Source: an uncultured Pelagibacteraceae bacterium (GTDB lineage Bacteria > Pseudomonadota > Alphaproteobacteria > Pelagibacterales > Pelagibacteraceae). From it: 64,000 nucleotides of DNA. The position numbers and the translations under genes were made by a program. Each line of letters opens with the position of its first letter. Position 1 is the first letter of the stretch. Of this stretch, positions 34,361-43,317 are shown one piece after another. The notes beneath the pieces were generated by a model. That model did no database searches. It was not told the DNA's origin and was given only the letters and a program-made list of their open reading frames with translations. The stretch covers positions 1 to 64,000 of the forward strand of contig CABZFF010000004.1 in NCBI GenBank assembly GCA_902524945.1, written 5' to 3'.

Positions 34361-35911
34361 ATGAGTTCAAAAATTAAAAACGCTTTGATTTCTGTTTCTG
34401 ACAAAGAAAACATTGCGTCTTTATTGAAAGTTTTAAAAAAGTATAAAATTAATATGATAAGTTCTGGCGGCACATATAAATCGATAAAAAAACTTGGTTT
34501 TAGATGCACTGAATTATCAAAGTATACTGGTTTTAAAGAGATGCTTGATGGTAGAGTTAAAACTCTACATCCAAAAATTCATGCAGGAATTCTCCATGAT
34601 AGACGAAATAAAGTTCATACTAATGAGATGTCCAAAAATAAATTTCCACCAATAGATTTAATTATAGTTAATTTTTATCCATTTCAAAAAGTGGTTAGTA
34701 ATACCAAAAATTTTAAAAGTATTATTGAAAATATAGATATTGGGGGGCCTACAATGGTAAGAGCTGCGGCTAAAAACTTCGAAAATGTTGCAATAATAAC
34801 TAATAAAAATGATTATCCGCTTCTGATAAATGAATTAGAAAGAAATGGAGGTTCGACAAGTCTAAAATTTAGACAACTTATGTCGTCAAAGGCTTTTGGA
34901 TTGACTGCTTATTACGACTCGATGATAGCTAACTGGTTCAATAAAAAGTTAAAAATACAATTTCCTGAAAGAAAAACTATTTTCGGAAAAAGATTAAAAA
35001 AACTTAGGTATGGTGAAAATCCTCATCAACAGAGCTCTATATATTTAAGTGATTACAACGATAAAGAAATTGGTTTTAAACAATTACACGGTAGAGAATT
35101 GAGTTTTAATAATTATAACGATATTTTCGCCTCTCTGGATATTTTAGGTTCCACCAAAGAAAAAAATTGTACCGTCATTATTAAACATGCGAATCCTTGT
35201 GGAGTTTCTGAAAATTCAAAATCAATTGACTCATTAAAAAATGCTTTTGCATCTGATCCAATAAGTGCTTTTGGTGGAGTTATAGCTTGTAATTATAAAA
35301 TTACAAAAGAAATCGCTAAAGAAATTACAAAAAATTTTGCTGAAGTTATATTGGCTAAAGAATTTGATAATGAGTCTTTAAAAATTTTAAAACTAAAAAA
35401 AAATTTAAGAATTATTGATATATCTAAATTTAAATCAAAAAAATCATCTCTCATTAAATCATACGATGGCGCTTTTATGATTCAAGAAAAAAATCAAATT
35501 ATCTTAGATAAAAAAAAGTTAAGATGTGTTACAAGACTTAAGCCAAGTAGAAAAGAATTATCTGACATTAAGTTTGCAATTAATATCAGTAAACATATCA
35601 AATCAAATGCTATTGTATTGTGCAACAATCTTTCAACTATAGGAATAGGAGGTGGCCAACCGAGTAGACTCGATAGTTGTAAAATAGCTATTCAAAAAGC
35701 AAAAAAATTTCTTCCTAAAAAAATAAAAAATTCTATAGCTGCTTCCGACGCTTTTTTTCCATTTGTAGATGGCGTGAAAATTTTAGTAAATGCAGGAGTA
35801 AAAATTATAGTTCAACCGGGGGGATCTATAAGAGATAAAGAGATTATCGATTTTGCGAATAAATCAAAGATAAAAATGTTATTTACAGGTCTAAGACACT
35901 TTAATCATTAA
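34361..35911 (+). CDS. purH: Bifunctional AICAR transformylase / IMP cyclohydrolase
   Basis: PurH makes the last two steps of IMP synthesis. The N-terminal MGS-like cyclohydrolase domain includes ALISVSDKENI, ISSGGT and DGRVKTLHPKIHAGIL. The C-terminal transformylase domain includes RYGENPHQ, KHANPCGV and GGGQPSRLDS. Length 516. It starts 1 bp after the preceding stop and overlaps the stop of the convergent pterin dehydratase gene by 4 bp. Confidence 0.96.
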   Translation: MSSKIKNALISVSDKENIASLLKVLKKYKINMISSGGTYKSIKKLGFRCTELSKYTGFKEMLDGRVKTLHPKIHAGILHDRRNKVHTNEMSKNKFPPIDLIIVNFYPFQKVVSNTKNFKSIIENIDIGGPTMVRAAAKNFENVAIITNKNDYPLLINELERNGGSTSLKFRQLMSSKAFGLTAYYDSMIANWFNKKLKIQFPERKTIFGKRLKKLRYGENPHQQSSIYLSDYNDKEIGFKQLHGRELSFNNYNDIFASLDILGSTKEKNCTVIIKHANPCGVSENSKSIDSLKNAFASDPISAFGGVIACNYKITKEIAKEITKNFAEVILAKEFDNESLKILKLKKNLRIIDISKFKSKKSSLIKSYDGAFMIQEKNQIILDKKKLRCVTRLKPSRKELSDIKFAINISKHIKSNAIVLCNNLSTIGIGGGQPSRLDSCKIAIQKAKKFLPKKIKNSIAASDAFFPFVDGVKILVNAGVKIIVQPGGSIRDKEIIDFANKSKIKMLFTGLRHFNH

Positions 35912-36246
35912 TTCAATTTATCAATTTTAGCTGCTAGAATAAAATCACTTTCAGCAAGACCTTTTATTGCATGTGTAAAAATTTTTATGTTACAATATCC
36001 CCATCCAAAAGTAATATCGGGATGGTGATTTTCATTCTCTGCCAAATCACTTATTTTGTTTACAAAATTTTGACTGTCTTTAAAATTTTTAAATTTAAAT
36101 TCCTTGATTAAAAAAAAGCTACCTTCCTGATCACTTTTTACATCCCAACCATCAACTTTTTTTAAATACTTATGAACTTCACTTTTGTCAAAAGGAGGAA
36201 TATTTCCCTCACACGGAATACATTTTTTATTTGATAAATCACTCAT
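35908..36246 (-). CDS. phhB: 4a-hydroxytetrahydrobiopterin dehydratase (PCD/DCoH)
   Basis: This 112-residue pterin-4a-carbinolamine dehydratase recycles the oxidised pterin cofactor. Active-site His residues are in ENHHPDITFGWGYCNIKIFTH, followed by GLAESDFILAAKID. I start at ATG 36244-36246 (MSDLSNKK). The frame stays open for 22 more codons, but those lie in the tRNA-Gly gene. No phenylalanine hydroxylase is in this window, so the physiological role here could be outside aromatic hydroxylation. Confidence 0.88.
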   Translation of the reverse strand: MSDLSNKKCIPCEGNIPPFDKSEVHKYLKKVDGWDVKSDQEGSFFLIKEFKFKNFKDSQNFVNKISDLAENENHHPDITFGWGYCNIKIFTHAIKGLAESDFILAAKIDKLN

Positions 36247-36251
36247 AAAAT

Positions 36252-36326
36252 TGGAGCGGGCAAAGGGACTTGAACCCTCGACCTTCTCGTTGGCAACGAG
36301 ACGCTCTACCACTGAGCTATGCCCGC
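36252..36326 (-). tRNA. tRNA-Gly (anticodon GCC)
   Basis: A full cloverleaf is seen on the minus strand: acceptor stem GCGGGCA/TGCCCGC, D arm GCTC-AGTGGTA-GAGC, anticodon stem TCTCG/CGAGA around loop TTGCCAA (anticodon GCC), T arm GAGGG-TTCAAGT-CCCTT. The discriminator base is U and the CCA end is encoded (36252-36254). It lies 5 bp upstream of the pterin dehydratase start, so the two may be co-transcribed and released by processing. Confidence 0.97.
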
Positions 36327-36339
36327 AAATTACATAGAT

Positions 36340-36368
36340 TTATAATATAAAGCCTCTAGAATGGTCAA
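36340..36368 (-). promoter_or_regulatory. Sigma-70-type promoter of tRNA-Gly
   Basis: Leftward, TTGACC (36363-36368) and TTATAA (36340-36345) are separated by 17 bp, and the tRNA 5' end follows 14 bp after the -10 element. This is the cleanest promoter match I can point to in the window. Confidence 0.65.
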
Positions 36369-36421
36369 CTAAAATAAAATGTCACTACCGATACTGAAAA
36401 TTTTTTAATATAGTATAAGTT

Positions 36422-37039
36422 ATGAAAGTTTTTCCTAAAACTATACCTGTATTTCCACTAAGCGGAGTAATTTTTTTCCCTAAAACAAATCTTCCACTTA
36501 ATATTTTTGAGGAGAGATATATTGACCTAGTTAATCACGCTTACAGCAAAGATAAATTTATGGGCATGGTACAATCACAAAAAAATGGGAATGATGTTTA
36601 TAAAGTTGGGTGTCTAGGCAAAATAAGCGACCTTCAGAAAAGTAAAGATGGGAGAATATTAATAAATCTCACAGGTGTTACTAGGTTTAAAATCTTACAG
36701 GAGATTAAAAGTTCAAAATTATATAGAGAATTTAAAGTTGATTATAAAAGTTTCGAATTAGATTTACAGAATTCATCAGGTAATCTTAACACTGAAAAAT
36801 TAATGTCTAAAGCTAAAACTTTTTTCAAAAAAAATGGATTGCTTCTTAATTGGAGAGAGTTTGAGAAATTAGATAAAAATCAGAGAATTAATACTTTATC
36901 AATGATTTCTCCAGTTACAAATGAGGAAAAACAAAAACTATTAGAGTCCTTAACTATTGAAGATAAAGTTGAAACTTTAGAAAACATAATCAGCTTTTAC
37001 TTACACGAAGTAAACTTTAACAATCAGACAGTGCAATGA
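36422..37039 (+). CDS. Lon N-terminal-domain protein (LonN/PUA-like, no protease domain)
   Basis: This 205-residue protein consists only of the Lon substrate-binding domain: PVFPLSGVIFFPKTNLPLNI, FEERYIDLV and a later GVTRFKI. ATPase and protease parts are absent, as in the stand-alone family common in alphaproteobacteria. The function is unknown; peptide binding is assumed from the domain. It converges on rho with a 3-bp gap. Confidence 0.88.
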   Translation: MKVFPKTIPVFPLSGVIFFPKTNLPLNIFEERYIDLVNHAYSKDKFMGMVQSQKNGNDVYKVGCLGKISDLQKSKDGRILINLTGVTRFKILQEIKSSKLYREFKVDYKSFELDLQNSSGNLNTEKLMSKAKTFFKKNGLLLNWREFEKLDKNQRINTLSMISPVTNEEKQKLLESLTIEDKVETLENIISFYLHEVNFNNQTVQ

Positions 37040-37042
37040 TAA

Positions 37043-38317
37043 CTAATTTGCTGACTTGTTCATAGAGTCGAAGAAATCTGAATTGTTTTTAGTATTTTTC
37101 AGTTTAGAAATTAAAAACTCAATACCGTCCATTGTGCCCATTGGACTTATTATTCTTCGTAAAACATTCATTTTTGATAATTCATCTTTTTCAAATAATA
37201 ACTCTTCTCTTCTTGTGCCAGACCTTGTTATATCCAACGCTGGGTAAATTCTTTTATCTGCAACTTTTCTATCGAGAATTAATTCTGAATTACCTGTTCC
37301 TTTAAATTCCTCGAATATTACCTCGTCCATTCTGCTTCCAGTGTCAATCAAAGCGGTAGAAATTATTGTTAAGGAACCACCTTCCTCAACATTTCGGGCA
37401 GCACCAAAAAATCTTTTTGGCCTTTGAAGGGCATTTGCGTCTACACCACCAGTAAGCACCTTTCCAGAGCTAGGGATAACTGCATTATAGGCTCTTCCTA
37501 ATCTAGTAATGGAGTCAAGCAAAATTACTACATCTTTTTTATGTTCCACTAATCTTTTTGCTTTCTCGATTACCATCTCTGCAACAGCTACGTGCCTTGA
37601 CGCTGGTTCATCAAATGTTGAAGCTACTACTTCACCTTTAACAGATCTTTGCATATCTGTTACCTCTTCGGGTCTTTCGTCAATTAACAATACCATCAGG
37701 TAACATTCTGGATGATTTGCGGTTATAGATTGTGCAATGTTTTGAAGAATTATAGTCTTGCCAGCTCTGGGCGGTGATACTATTAAAGACCTTTGACCTT
37801 TACCTATTGGGCTTACTAAGTCGATAAGTCTTGCAGTATTGTCAGGTTTTTTCTCAACTTTATTAGTTTCTACCTCTAACTTGATTCTTTCATTGGGATA
37901 CAGCGGTGTGAGGTTGTCAAAAGCTATTTTATTTTTTCCTTTATCAGGATCATCAAAATTAATTTTGTTTACTTTGAGTAAAGCAAAATATCTTTCTGCA
38001 TCTTTTGGTCCGCGTATCTCTCCTTCAACCGAATCTCCTGTTCTAAGACCAAACCTTCTAATTTGGCTCGGGCTTACATAAATATCATCTGGTCCAGGAA
38101 GATAGTTAGACTCAATTGCTCTTAAAAAACCAAATCCATCTTGTAATACCTCTAGAACTCCTGTAGCAGTTATTTGCTCATTTTTCTCAGCAAGTTTTTT
38201 CAAAATCGCAAAAAGTATTTCTTGCTTTCTTAATGTGCTAGGATTCTCTATACCCAGCTTCTCTGCTTCACTAATAAGCTCTGCGGGATTTTTTTGCTTG
38301 AGTTCTTGTAAATTCAT
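37043..38317 (-). CDS. rho: Transcription termination factor Rho
   Basis: Rho is the hexameric RNA-dependent ATPase that ends transcription at untranslated RNA. The 424-residue protein has the N-terminal RNA-binding cold-shock-like domain ([29 protein letters not shown]), the Walker A loop PPRAGKT near 181 and [14 protein letters not shown]. Length matches E. coli Rho (419). It heads away from the predicted origin, downstream of hemE-hemH-hemJ with a 67-bp gap. Confidence 0.97.
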   Translation of the reverse strand: MNLQELKQKNPAELISEAEKLGIENPSTLRKQEILFAILKKLAEKNEQITATGVLEVLQDGFGFLRAIESNYLPGPDDIYVSPSQIRRFGLRTGDSVEGEIRGPKDAERYFALLKVNKINFDDPDKGKNKIAFDNLTPLYPNERIKLEVETNKVEKKPDNTARLIDLVSPIGKGQRSLIVSPPRAGKTIILQNIAQSITANHPECYLMVLLIDERPEEVTDMQRSVKGEVVASTFDEPASRHVAVAEMVIEKAKRLVEHKKDVVILLDSITRLGRAYNAVIPSSGKVLTGGVDANALQRPKRFFGAARNVEEGGSLTIISTALIDTGSRMDEVIFEEFKGTGNSELILDRKVADKRIYPALDITRSGTRREELLFEKDELSKMNVLRRIISPMGTMDGIEFLISKLKNTKNNSDFFDSMNKSAN

Positions 38318-38384
38318 TTGATTTTATTGATTTAAGGAAAGTATCTAAAATATATGTCTTTTTATGAAAAATTCAACCCCTTAA

Positions 38385-38816
38385 TTACAAAGGTTTAAAA
38401 ATTGCAACAAATATTACCACAATTAGTATAACTGTTGGTATTTCGTTATATATTCTAAAAAATTTAGAGGATTTATTATTAATATCCTTAGCGAAATCAT
38501 TTAAAAATTTCCCTAGAGTGAAATGATAATAAGTTAAAATTATTACTGCAACAAGCTTTATCTTCATCCACAATTCCAGAAGAATTGAAAAACCGATATT
38601 ATGTATTAGCAATAAACCAAGTAACCACGAAAGTAGCATAGCTGGCATCATAATGAAATTGTAAAGTTTTTTTTCCATAACCTTAAAAACTTTTTTTTGG
38701 GAATCGTGATCTGCTTGTGAATGGTAAACAAATATTCTAGGTAAATAAAGCAAACCGGCCATCCAAGAAATTACTGTGATAAGATGAAGAGATTTTAACA
38801 ATAAGTAAGAATTCAT
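38385..38816 (-). CDS. hemJ: Protoporphyrinogen oxidase HemJ
   Basis: This 143-residue protein has four membrane helices and the HemJ signature in the first two: LLKSLHLITVISWMAGLLYL with the conserved His10, then RIFVYH and MKIKLVAVIIL. HemJ performs the penultimate heme step in bacteria lacking HemG/HemY. It sits 1 bp downstream of hemH, which acts next, so the assignment is strongly supported by context. Confidence 0.9.
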   Translation of the reverse strand: MNSYLLLKSLHLITVISWMAGLLYLPRIFVYHSQADHDSQKKVFKVMEKKLYNFIMMPAMLLSWLLGLLLIHNIGFSILLELWMKIKLVAVIILTYYHFTLGKFLNDFAKDINNKSSKFFRIYNEIPTVILIVVIFVAIFKPL

Positions 38817-38817
38817 T

Positions 38818-39813
38818 TTATAAATATTTACTGATCAATTTTTCAAACAAACTTATTTGATCGGAATTGTCATTTAAACATGGAATTAAATCGAAATTTT
38901 TTCCCCCATTTTCAAGAAAACTTTCTCTGCCTTGAATGTTAATTTCTTCTAAGGTTTCAACGCAGTCAGATGCAAAACCAGGACATATTACTAATAAATT
39001 TTTTACCCCTTCTTTCGGCAAAGTTTCTAAAGTTTTATCTGTATATGGAGTTAACCATTCTTGTGGCCCAAAACGAGATTGGAATGTTGTCCTTATTTCA
39101 ATTTCATTGTATTTTTCTTTCATTAACCTTGTGGTCTTATGACAATAACAATGATATGGATCTCCTTTATCAAAGTAAGATTTAGGTATACCATGATAAG
39201 AAGAGACTATTAGATCGGGTTTCCAATTAATTTCTTTAACTTTCTTTTTAATGCTATTAATTAAAGCGCTAATATAAAAGTGATTGCTTTCATAATGTGG
39301 AATTATTTGTAAACTAGGTTGCCATCTCATTCTCATCAAAGATCTATAAACTTCATCACAAACTGTGGCTGTTGTAGCAGCTGCATATTGTGGATATAGA
39401 GGTAGAATTATAATATTTTCACATCCTGCTTCTTTTAATTTAATTAATTTAGATTTAATGCTGGGGTTGCCGTATCTCATGGCAAAATCAACAATTGTTT
39501 TTTCATTTCCAACTTTTTTATTAAGTTTAGAGGCTTGATTTTTAGTAAAATATAGTAAAGGTGACTCATTACTTTCTTTCCTCCAAATTTGCTTGTATGC
39601 GTGAGCTGTTTTTGATGGTCTAAAAGTTAAAATAAATACATTTAATATAATTTGCCAAATAATTGGGTTTATCTCTATTACTCTTCTATCTGAGAGAAAC
39701 TCTTTTAGATATCTCCTAATATCAAGCCAACTAGTAGAATCTGGTGTGCCTAAGTTAACTATTAGAACTCCAGTTTTACCAAACTTTACTTCTGGGTGGT
39801 CTTTATTCGTCAT
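38818..39813 (-). CDS. hemH: Ferrochelatase
   Basis: HemH inserts ferrous iron into protoporphyrin IX. The 331-residue sequence contains GVLIVNLGTPDS at the start, the catalytic His in SSYHGIPKSYF, DPYHCYCHKT and the acidic CVETLEEI segment. It overlaps hemE by 4 bp. No [2Fe-2S] C-terminal extension is visible. Confidence 0.95.
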   Translation of the reverse strand: MTNKDHPEVKFGKTGVLIVNLGTPDSTSWLDIRRYLKEFLSDRRVIEINPIIWQIILNVFILTFRPSKTAHAYKQIWRKESNESPLLYFTKNQASKLNKKVGNEKTIVDFAMRYGNPSIKSKLIKLKEAGCENIIILPLYPQYAAATTATVCDEVYRSLMRMRWQPSLQIIPHYESNHFYISALINSIKKKVKEINWKPDLIVSSYHGIPKSYFDKGDPYHCYCHKTTRLMKEKYNEIEIRTTFQSRFGPQEWLTPYTDKTLETLPKEGVKNLLVICPGFASDCVETLEEINIQGRESFLENGGKNFDLIPCLNDNSDQISLFEKLISKYL

Positions 39814-40820
39814 TCATCAAAATTCCTATAAAATTTTATTAACTTCATTACTTTATCAGGATCTGTTTCAGGAAGTAACCCGTGTCCTAAATTAAAGATA
39901 TAAGGTACATTTTTAAAAGCCTTAATATATTTTGTCGCTCCCTCTATCATTTCTTTATCATTTTTTAAAAGAACTTGTGGTGCCAAGCCACCTTGTAAAA
40001 CTACATTTTTTAAATTATTTTTTGCCCATGTTGGGTCTACTTCGGGGTCTAGACTTATGCCATCTGGTTTTACAAAATTATTAAATTCTTCATATTTTTG
40101 CTTGATGCCTTTTGGGAAACAGATGTTTGGTATTTTATTTTTTTTACAAAAATTGATAATTTCTAGATTAGGTAAATAGCAATATTCTTTTATTTTATTT
40201 TCGGGTATTAAACCTGCCCAGGAATCAAATACTTGAACAACATCAGCTCCTGCATTTATTTGATTATTTATATGAATACATAAGTATTTTATTAATTCTT
40301 TAATTACTAAATCTAAGTTTAATTTTTTATCTTCTAACTTATTTACGTCTAAATCTTTTTTATTTTTTTTGAGGTTTAAGATGTAAACTAAAATTGTCCA
40401 TGGAGCACCAATAAAAGAAATTAATGTCTTTTTTTTATCTAATTTTTTCCTTGTTATATTTATAGCCTTGTAAACTGGTTCAAGCTTCTTAGAAAATATT
40501 TTTTCATTATTGTCTAGGAACATGTCAACATTAAACTTGCTTAATTCAGGGCCTAAGTCTTTTGAAAATTTTACATCCTGCCCTAGAGCGTAAGGAACCA
40601 TTAAGATGTCTGAAAAAATTATTGCAGAATCTAGGTCGAATCTTTCAATTGGTTGGAGGGTGATCTTAGAGCTTAATTCACTATTTAAGCAAAGATTTAT
40701 AAAATCAGGATTCTTATTTCTTAAGTTTCTAAATTCTGGTAAATATCTACCTGCTTGTCTCATAAACCACACAGATTTACAACTTTTTTTTTTTATTAAT
40801 ATTTCTTTAAGATTGCTCAT
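39810..40820 (-). CDS. hemE: Uroporphyrinogen decarboxylase
   Basis: HemE decarboxylates the four acetate side chains of uroporphyrinogen III. The 336-residue protein has the family start WFMRQAGRYLPE, then RFDLDSAIIFSDILMVP with the catalytic Asp, VFDSWAGL and FNLGHGLLPETDP. It is the first gene of the leftward hemE-hemH-hemJ(-rho) block and borders the predicted origin of replication, as in Caulobacter and Rickettsia. Confidence 0.96.
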   Translation of the reverse strand: MSNLKEILIKKKSCKSVWFMRQAGRYLPEFRNLRNKNPDFINLCLNSELSSKITLQPIERFDLDSAIIFSDILMVPYALGQDVKFSKDLGPELSKFNVDMFLDNNEKIFSKKLEPVYKAINITRKKLDKKKTLISFIGAPWTILVYILNLKKNKKDLDVNKLEDKKLNLDLVIKELIKYLCIHINNQINAGADVVQVFDSWAGLIPENKIKEYCYLPNLEIINFCKKNKIPNICFPKGIKQKYEEFNNFVKPDGISLDPEVDPTWAKNNLKNVVLQGGLAPQVLLKNDKEMIEGATKYIKAFKNVPYIFNLGHGLLPETDPDKVMKLIKFYRNFDE

Positions 40821-41093
40821 AAAATAAAATAGGTTTTAGAATCCTTTTTGAGGTACTATGTGCTGTTAAATACTCATATAACTTTTAATACATATTTTAT
40901 ACATATTCTAGTTAATAACTTTTTTAATAAATATTTCTATTTACTGACTTTATTAATCTTATAAACATTAGTAAAACAACAATATTAACATCGTATAAAA
41001 TGTTAAAATATTGTTAATTAATGTTAGTTTTTTTGTCAGTTTCTTTACAAGAAGTGGAAAAACTTAGTTTATTATTTATTTATTAACAAAAAT
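40821..41093. other. oriC: Predicted chromosomal replication origin (oriC)
   Basis: This is the longest intergenic region in the window and is extremely AT-rich. It separates divergent hemE and ppsR, the pair that brackets the mapped origin in Caulobacter crescentus and the inferred one in Rickettsia. Two near-consensus DnaA boxes, each one mismatch from TTATNCACA, are TTATACATA (40897-40905) and TTATAAACA (40959-40967). A long dyad spans 40978-41015. TTAA-N7-TTAA (41003-41017) matches the CtrA half-site spacing. Gene orientation flips here. No consensus DnaA box is present, so the call rests mainly on synteny. Confidence 0.7.
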
Positions 41094-41912
41094 ATGAACC
41101 AAAAATACAATGTATATCTTGTGTCTGACTCTACGGGCGAAACTCTAGATAGAATATTTTTGTCACTTAAATCTCAATTTTCAAATTTTGAGTATGAAAA
41201 AAAAGAGTATGCTTTTGTGAGAACAGAGCAACAAATTGATAGAATTATAAGTGAGTGTATTAACTTAGAAAATTCTTTAATACTATATACTATTGTAGAA
41301 ACAAAACTTGCAAAATATATTTCTAAACAAAGTGAAAAAAATAATCTACCATGTTTCGGAATACTAGGTAATCTTATTTTAAGTTTTTCTAAACTTTTAA
41401 ACCAGAAAGCAATACATAAACCAAGCGCGCAACATGTATTAGATGATGATTATTATAAAAGAATTGAAGCTATTCAATTTACCATGGCGCATGATGATGG
41501 AAAAAAAGTAGATGACATAAAAAATGCCGATATTGTTTTGTTAGGTGTAAGTAGAACCAGTAAAACTCCTACCTCAATTTATTTAGCTAATAGAGGATAT
41601 AAAACAGTAAATATTCCTTTAGTATTAGATCAAAAAATTCCTGAAGATTTGGTTAATGACGAAAAAATTTGTGTAATAGGATTAATAGCAGATCCTGTTA
41701 GACTAGCGGACATTAGAAGAAATAGAGTAGCTATTATGAAAGATCGTAAATTAAAAGAATATACTGATATTGATCATATTAGAGAAGAGGTAGAAGGTTC
41801 CAAAAATCTTTTTAAAAAAAATAATTGGCCATCAATAGATGTTACCCGAAGATCTGTCGAGGAGACAGCTGCATCTATTTTAAAGATCATAGAAATTAAA
41901 AGAAATAAATGA
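41094..41912 (+). CDS. ppsR: PPDK/PEP synthase regulatory kinase-phosphorylase (DUF299)
   Basis: This 272-residue protein belongs to the bifunctional family that inactivates pyruvate phosphate dikinase or PEP synthase by ADP-dependent phosphorylation and reactivates it by phosphorolysis. Signatures are VYLVSDSTGETLDRI, the P-loop-like LLGVSRTSKTPTSIYLA and VTRRSVEETAA. It is the RP001-equivalent gene beside the origin and the first of a rightward operon (maf-aroE-coaE-dnaQ) with 4-8 bp overlaps throughout. Confidence 0.93.
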   Translation: MNQKYNVYLVSDSTGETLDRIFLSLKSQFSNFEYEKKEYAFVRTEQQIDRIISECINLENSLILYTIVETKLAKYISKQSEKNNLPCFGILGNLILSFSKLLNQKAIHKPSAQHVLDDDYYKRIEAIQFTMAHDDGKKVDDIKNADIVLLGVSRTSKTPTSIYLANRGYKTVNIPLVLDQKIPEDLVNDEKICVIGLIADPVRLADIRRNRVAIMKDRKLKEYTDIDHIREEVEGSKNLFKKNNWPSIDVTRRSVEETAASILKIIEIKRNK

Positions 41913-42499
41913 AAATAATTTTAGCTTCTAAAAGCGGTGTAAGAAAACAAATACTAGAAGATCACAAAATTGATTTTGAAGTTATTGTATCAAATGTCGA
42001 TGAAGACGAAGTTAAAAACTCACTATTGGCAGAAGGAGCAGGTCCATTATTAATTTCAAAAAATCTTGCTGAAATAAAATCAACCAAAGTTAGTATACAG
42101 CATCCAAATAAATTAGTTTTAGGTGCAGATAGTGTTATTTCGCTCAATAACAGATTAATAAATAAACCTAATTCACGAGAGGAAGCTCTTGCTATATTAA
42201 AAGAGCTTAACAATTCAAAGCACTTTTTAATTAGTTCAGTATGTATTTCTAAAAACGGAGCAATGATTTGGAACCACACGGATTCTTCAGAATTGAAAAT
42301 GAAAAATTTTTCGGAGGCGCAGCTTAAAAATTATTTAAGCAAGATCAAGACAGAAACTCTATCAGCTTATGGTGTTTACCAAATAGAGTCTGAGGGATTA
42401 AAACTTTTTGAATATATAAAAGGCGATCATAAGTCGATTATGGGTTTGCCTATAAAAGATATAATCAGCTATATTGAGCAGTATAAAAAAAAAAAATGA
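41909..42499 (+). CDS. maf: Maf nucleotide pyrophosphatase
   Basis: This 196-residue house-cleaning enzyme hydrolyses non-canonical or modified nucleoside triphosphates. Motifs: the N-terminal ILASKSGVRKQIL and the metal-binding LGADSVISLN, followed by AYGVYQIESEG. The subgroup (dTTP/UTP versus m7GTP) cannot be assigned confidently. It overlaps its neighbours on both sides by 4 bp. Confidence 0.9.
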   Translation: MKIILASKSGVRKQILEDHKIDFEVIVSNVDEDEVKNSLLAEGAGPLLISKNLAEIKSTKVSIQHPNKLVLGADSVISLNNRLINKPNSREEALAILKELNNSKHFLISSVCISKNGAMIWNHTDSSELKMKNFSEAQLKNYLSKIKTETLSAYGVYQIESEGLKLFEYIKGDHKSIMGLPIKDIISYIEQYKKKK

Positions 42500-43317
42500 A
42501 AAAATATTTTGGAATAATTGGAAACCCAATAAAGCATTCACTGTCTCCAGTTTTACATAATTACTGGTTTAAAAAATATGGAATTAATGCTGATTATAGT
42601 TTAATTGATATTAAACAAAATAAGATTTCAGAGTTAGTGCAAAAGATTAGAAAAAAAGAAATATTTGGTATTAATATCACTCTTCCTTACAAGCAAAAAA
42701 TCGTACCTTATGTAGATCTCCTTGTTAAGGATGCTTTATTAACAAGTTCGGTTAATACACTATACCTCGATGAAAAAAGCTCTGTTGTAGGAGACAATAC
42801 AGATGTATTTGGATTACAAGCTGCTTATTTAAAAGAAGTAGACCGTGCACCGCAAAAAAAAGCATTAGTTATTGGAGCAGGTGGTGTATCACCATCTGTT
42901 ATACTTTCCTTACAAAAATCAGGTGTTCAAGATGTTTCAATAACAAATAGGACAATGGAAAAATGTATTTTTTTAAAAAAAAAATTTAAAAATATAAATA
43001 TTTTAGAGTGGCAACATTTAAAAGATGAATTAAAAAAATATGATATTATAATTAACGCTACTAGCTTAGGCTTAAAAAATAATAATGATTTTGAGTTTGA
43101 TTTTGAGCCCACCAAAAAAGATTTAATTTACATTGACACGATTTATAATCCTTTGGAAACAAGAACTTTAAAATTTTTAAAAGATAGAGATATTAAAGTT
43201 TTTAATGGTCTAGAAATGTTTATTTATCAAGGTCAAAAAGCTTTTTACTTGTGGAATAAAGTAAACCCTGAGATAGATCAAAAATTAGTTGATTTATTAA
43301 TATCTAAACTTAAATGA
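42496..43317 (+). CDS. aroE: Shikimate dehydrogenase
   Basis: AroE reduces 3-dehydroshikimate using NADPH. The 273-residue sequence shows the substrate site GNPIKHSLSPVLHNYWF, NITLPYKQKIVPY with the catalytic Lys, DNTDVFG with the catalytic Asp, and the Rossmann glycines VIGAGGVSPSV. It is cotranscribed with maf and coaE by 4-bp overlaps. Confidence 0.95.
   Translation: MKKYFGIIGNPIKHSLSPVLHNYWFKKYGINADYSLIDIKQNKISELVQKIRKKEIFGINITLPYKQKIVPYVDLLVKDALLTSSVNTLYLDEKSSVVGDNTDVFGLQAAYLKEVDRAPQKKALVIGAGGVSPSVILSLQKSGVQDVSITNRTMEKCIFLKKKFKNINILEWQHLKDELKKYDIIINATSLGLKNNNDFEFDFEPTKKDLIYIDTIYNPLETRTLKFLKDRDIKVFNGLEMFIYQGQKAFYLWNKVNPEIDQKLVDLLISKLK

Noticed and set aside
36247..36312. Upstream extension of the pterin dehydratase frame
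   Set aside because: The extra codons fall inside the tRNA-Gly gene; the peptide they would encode is a known artefact of tRNA sequence.
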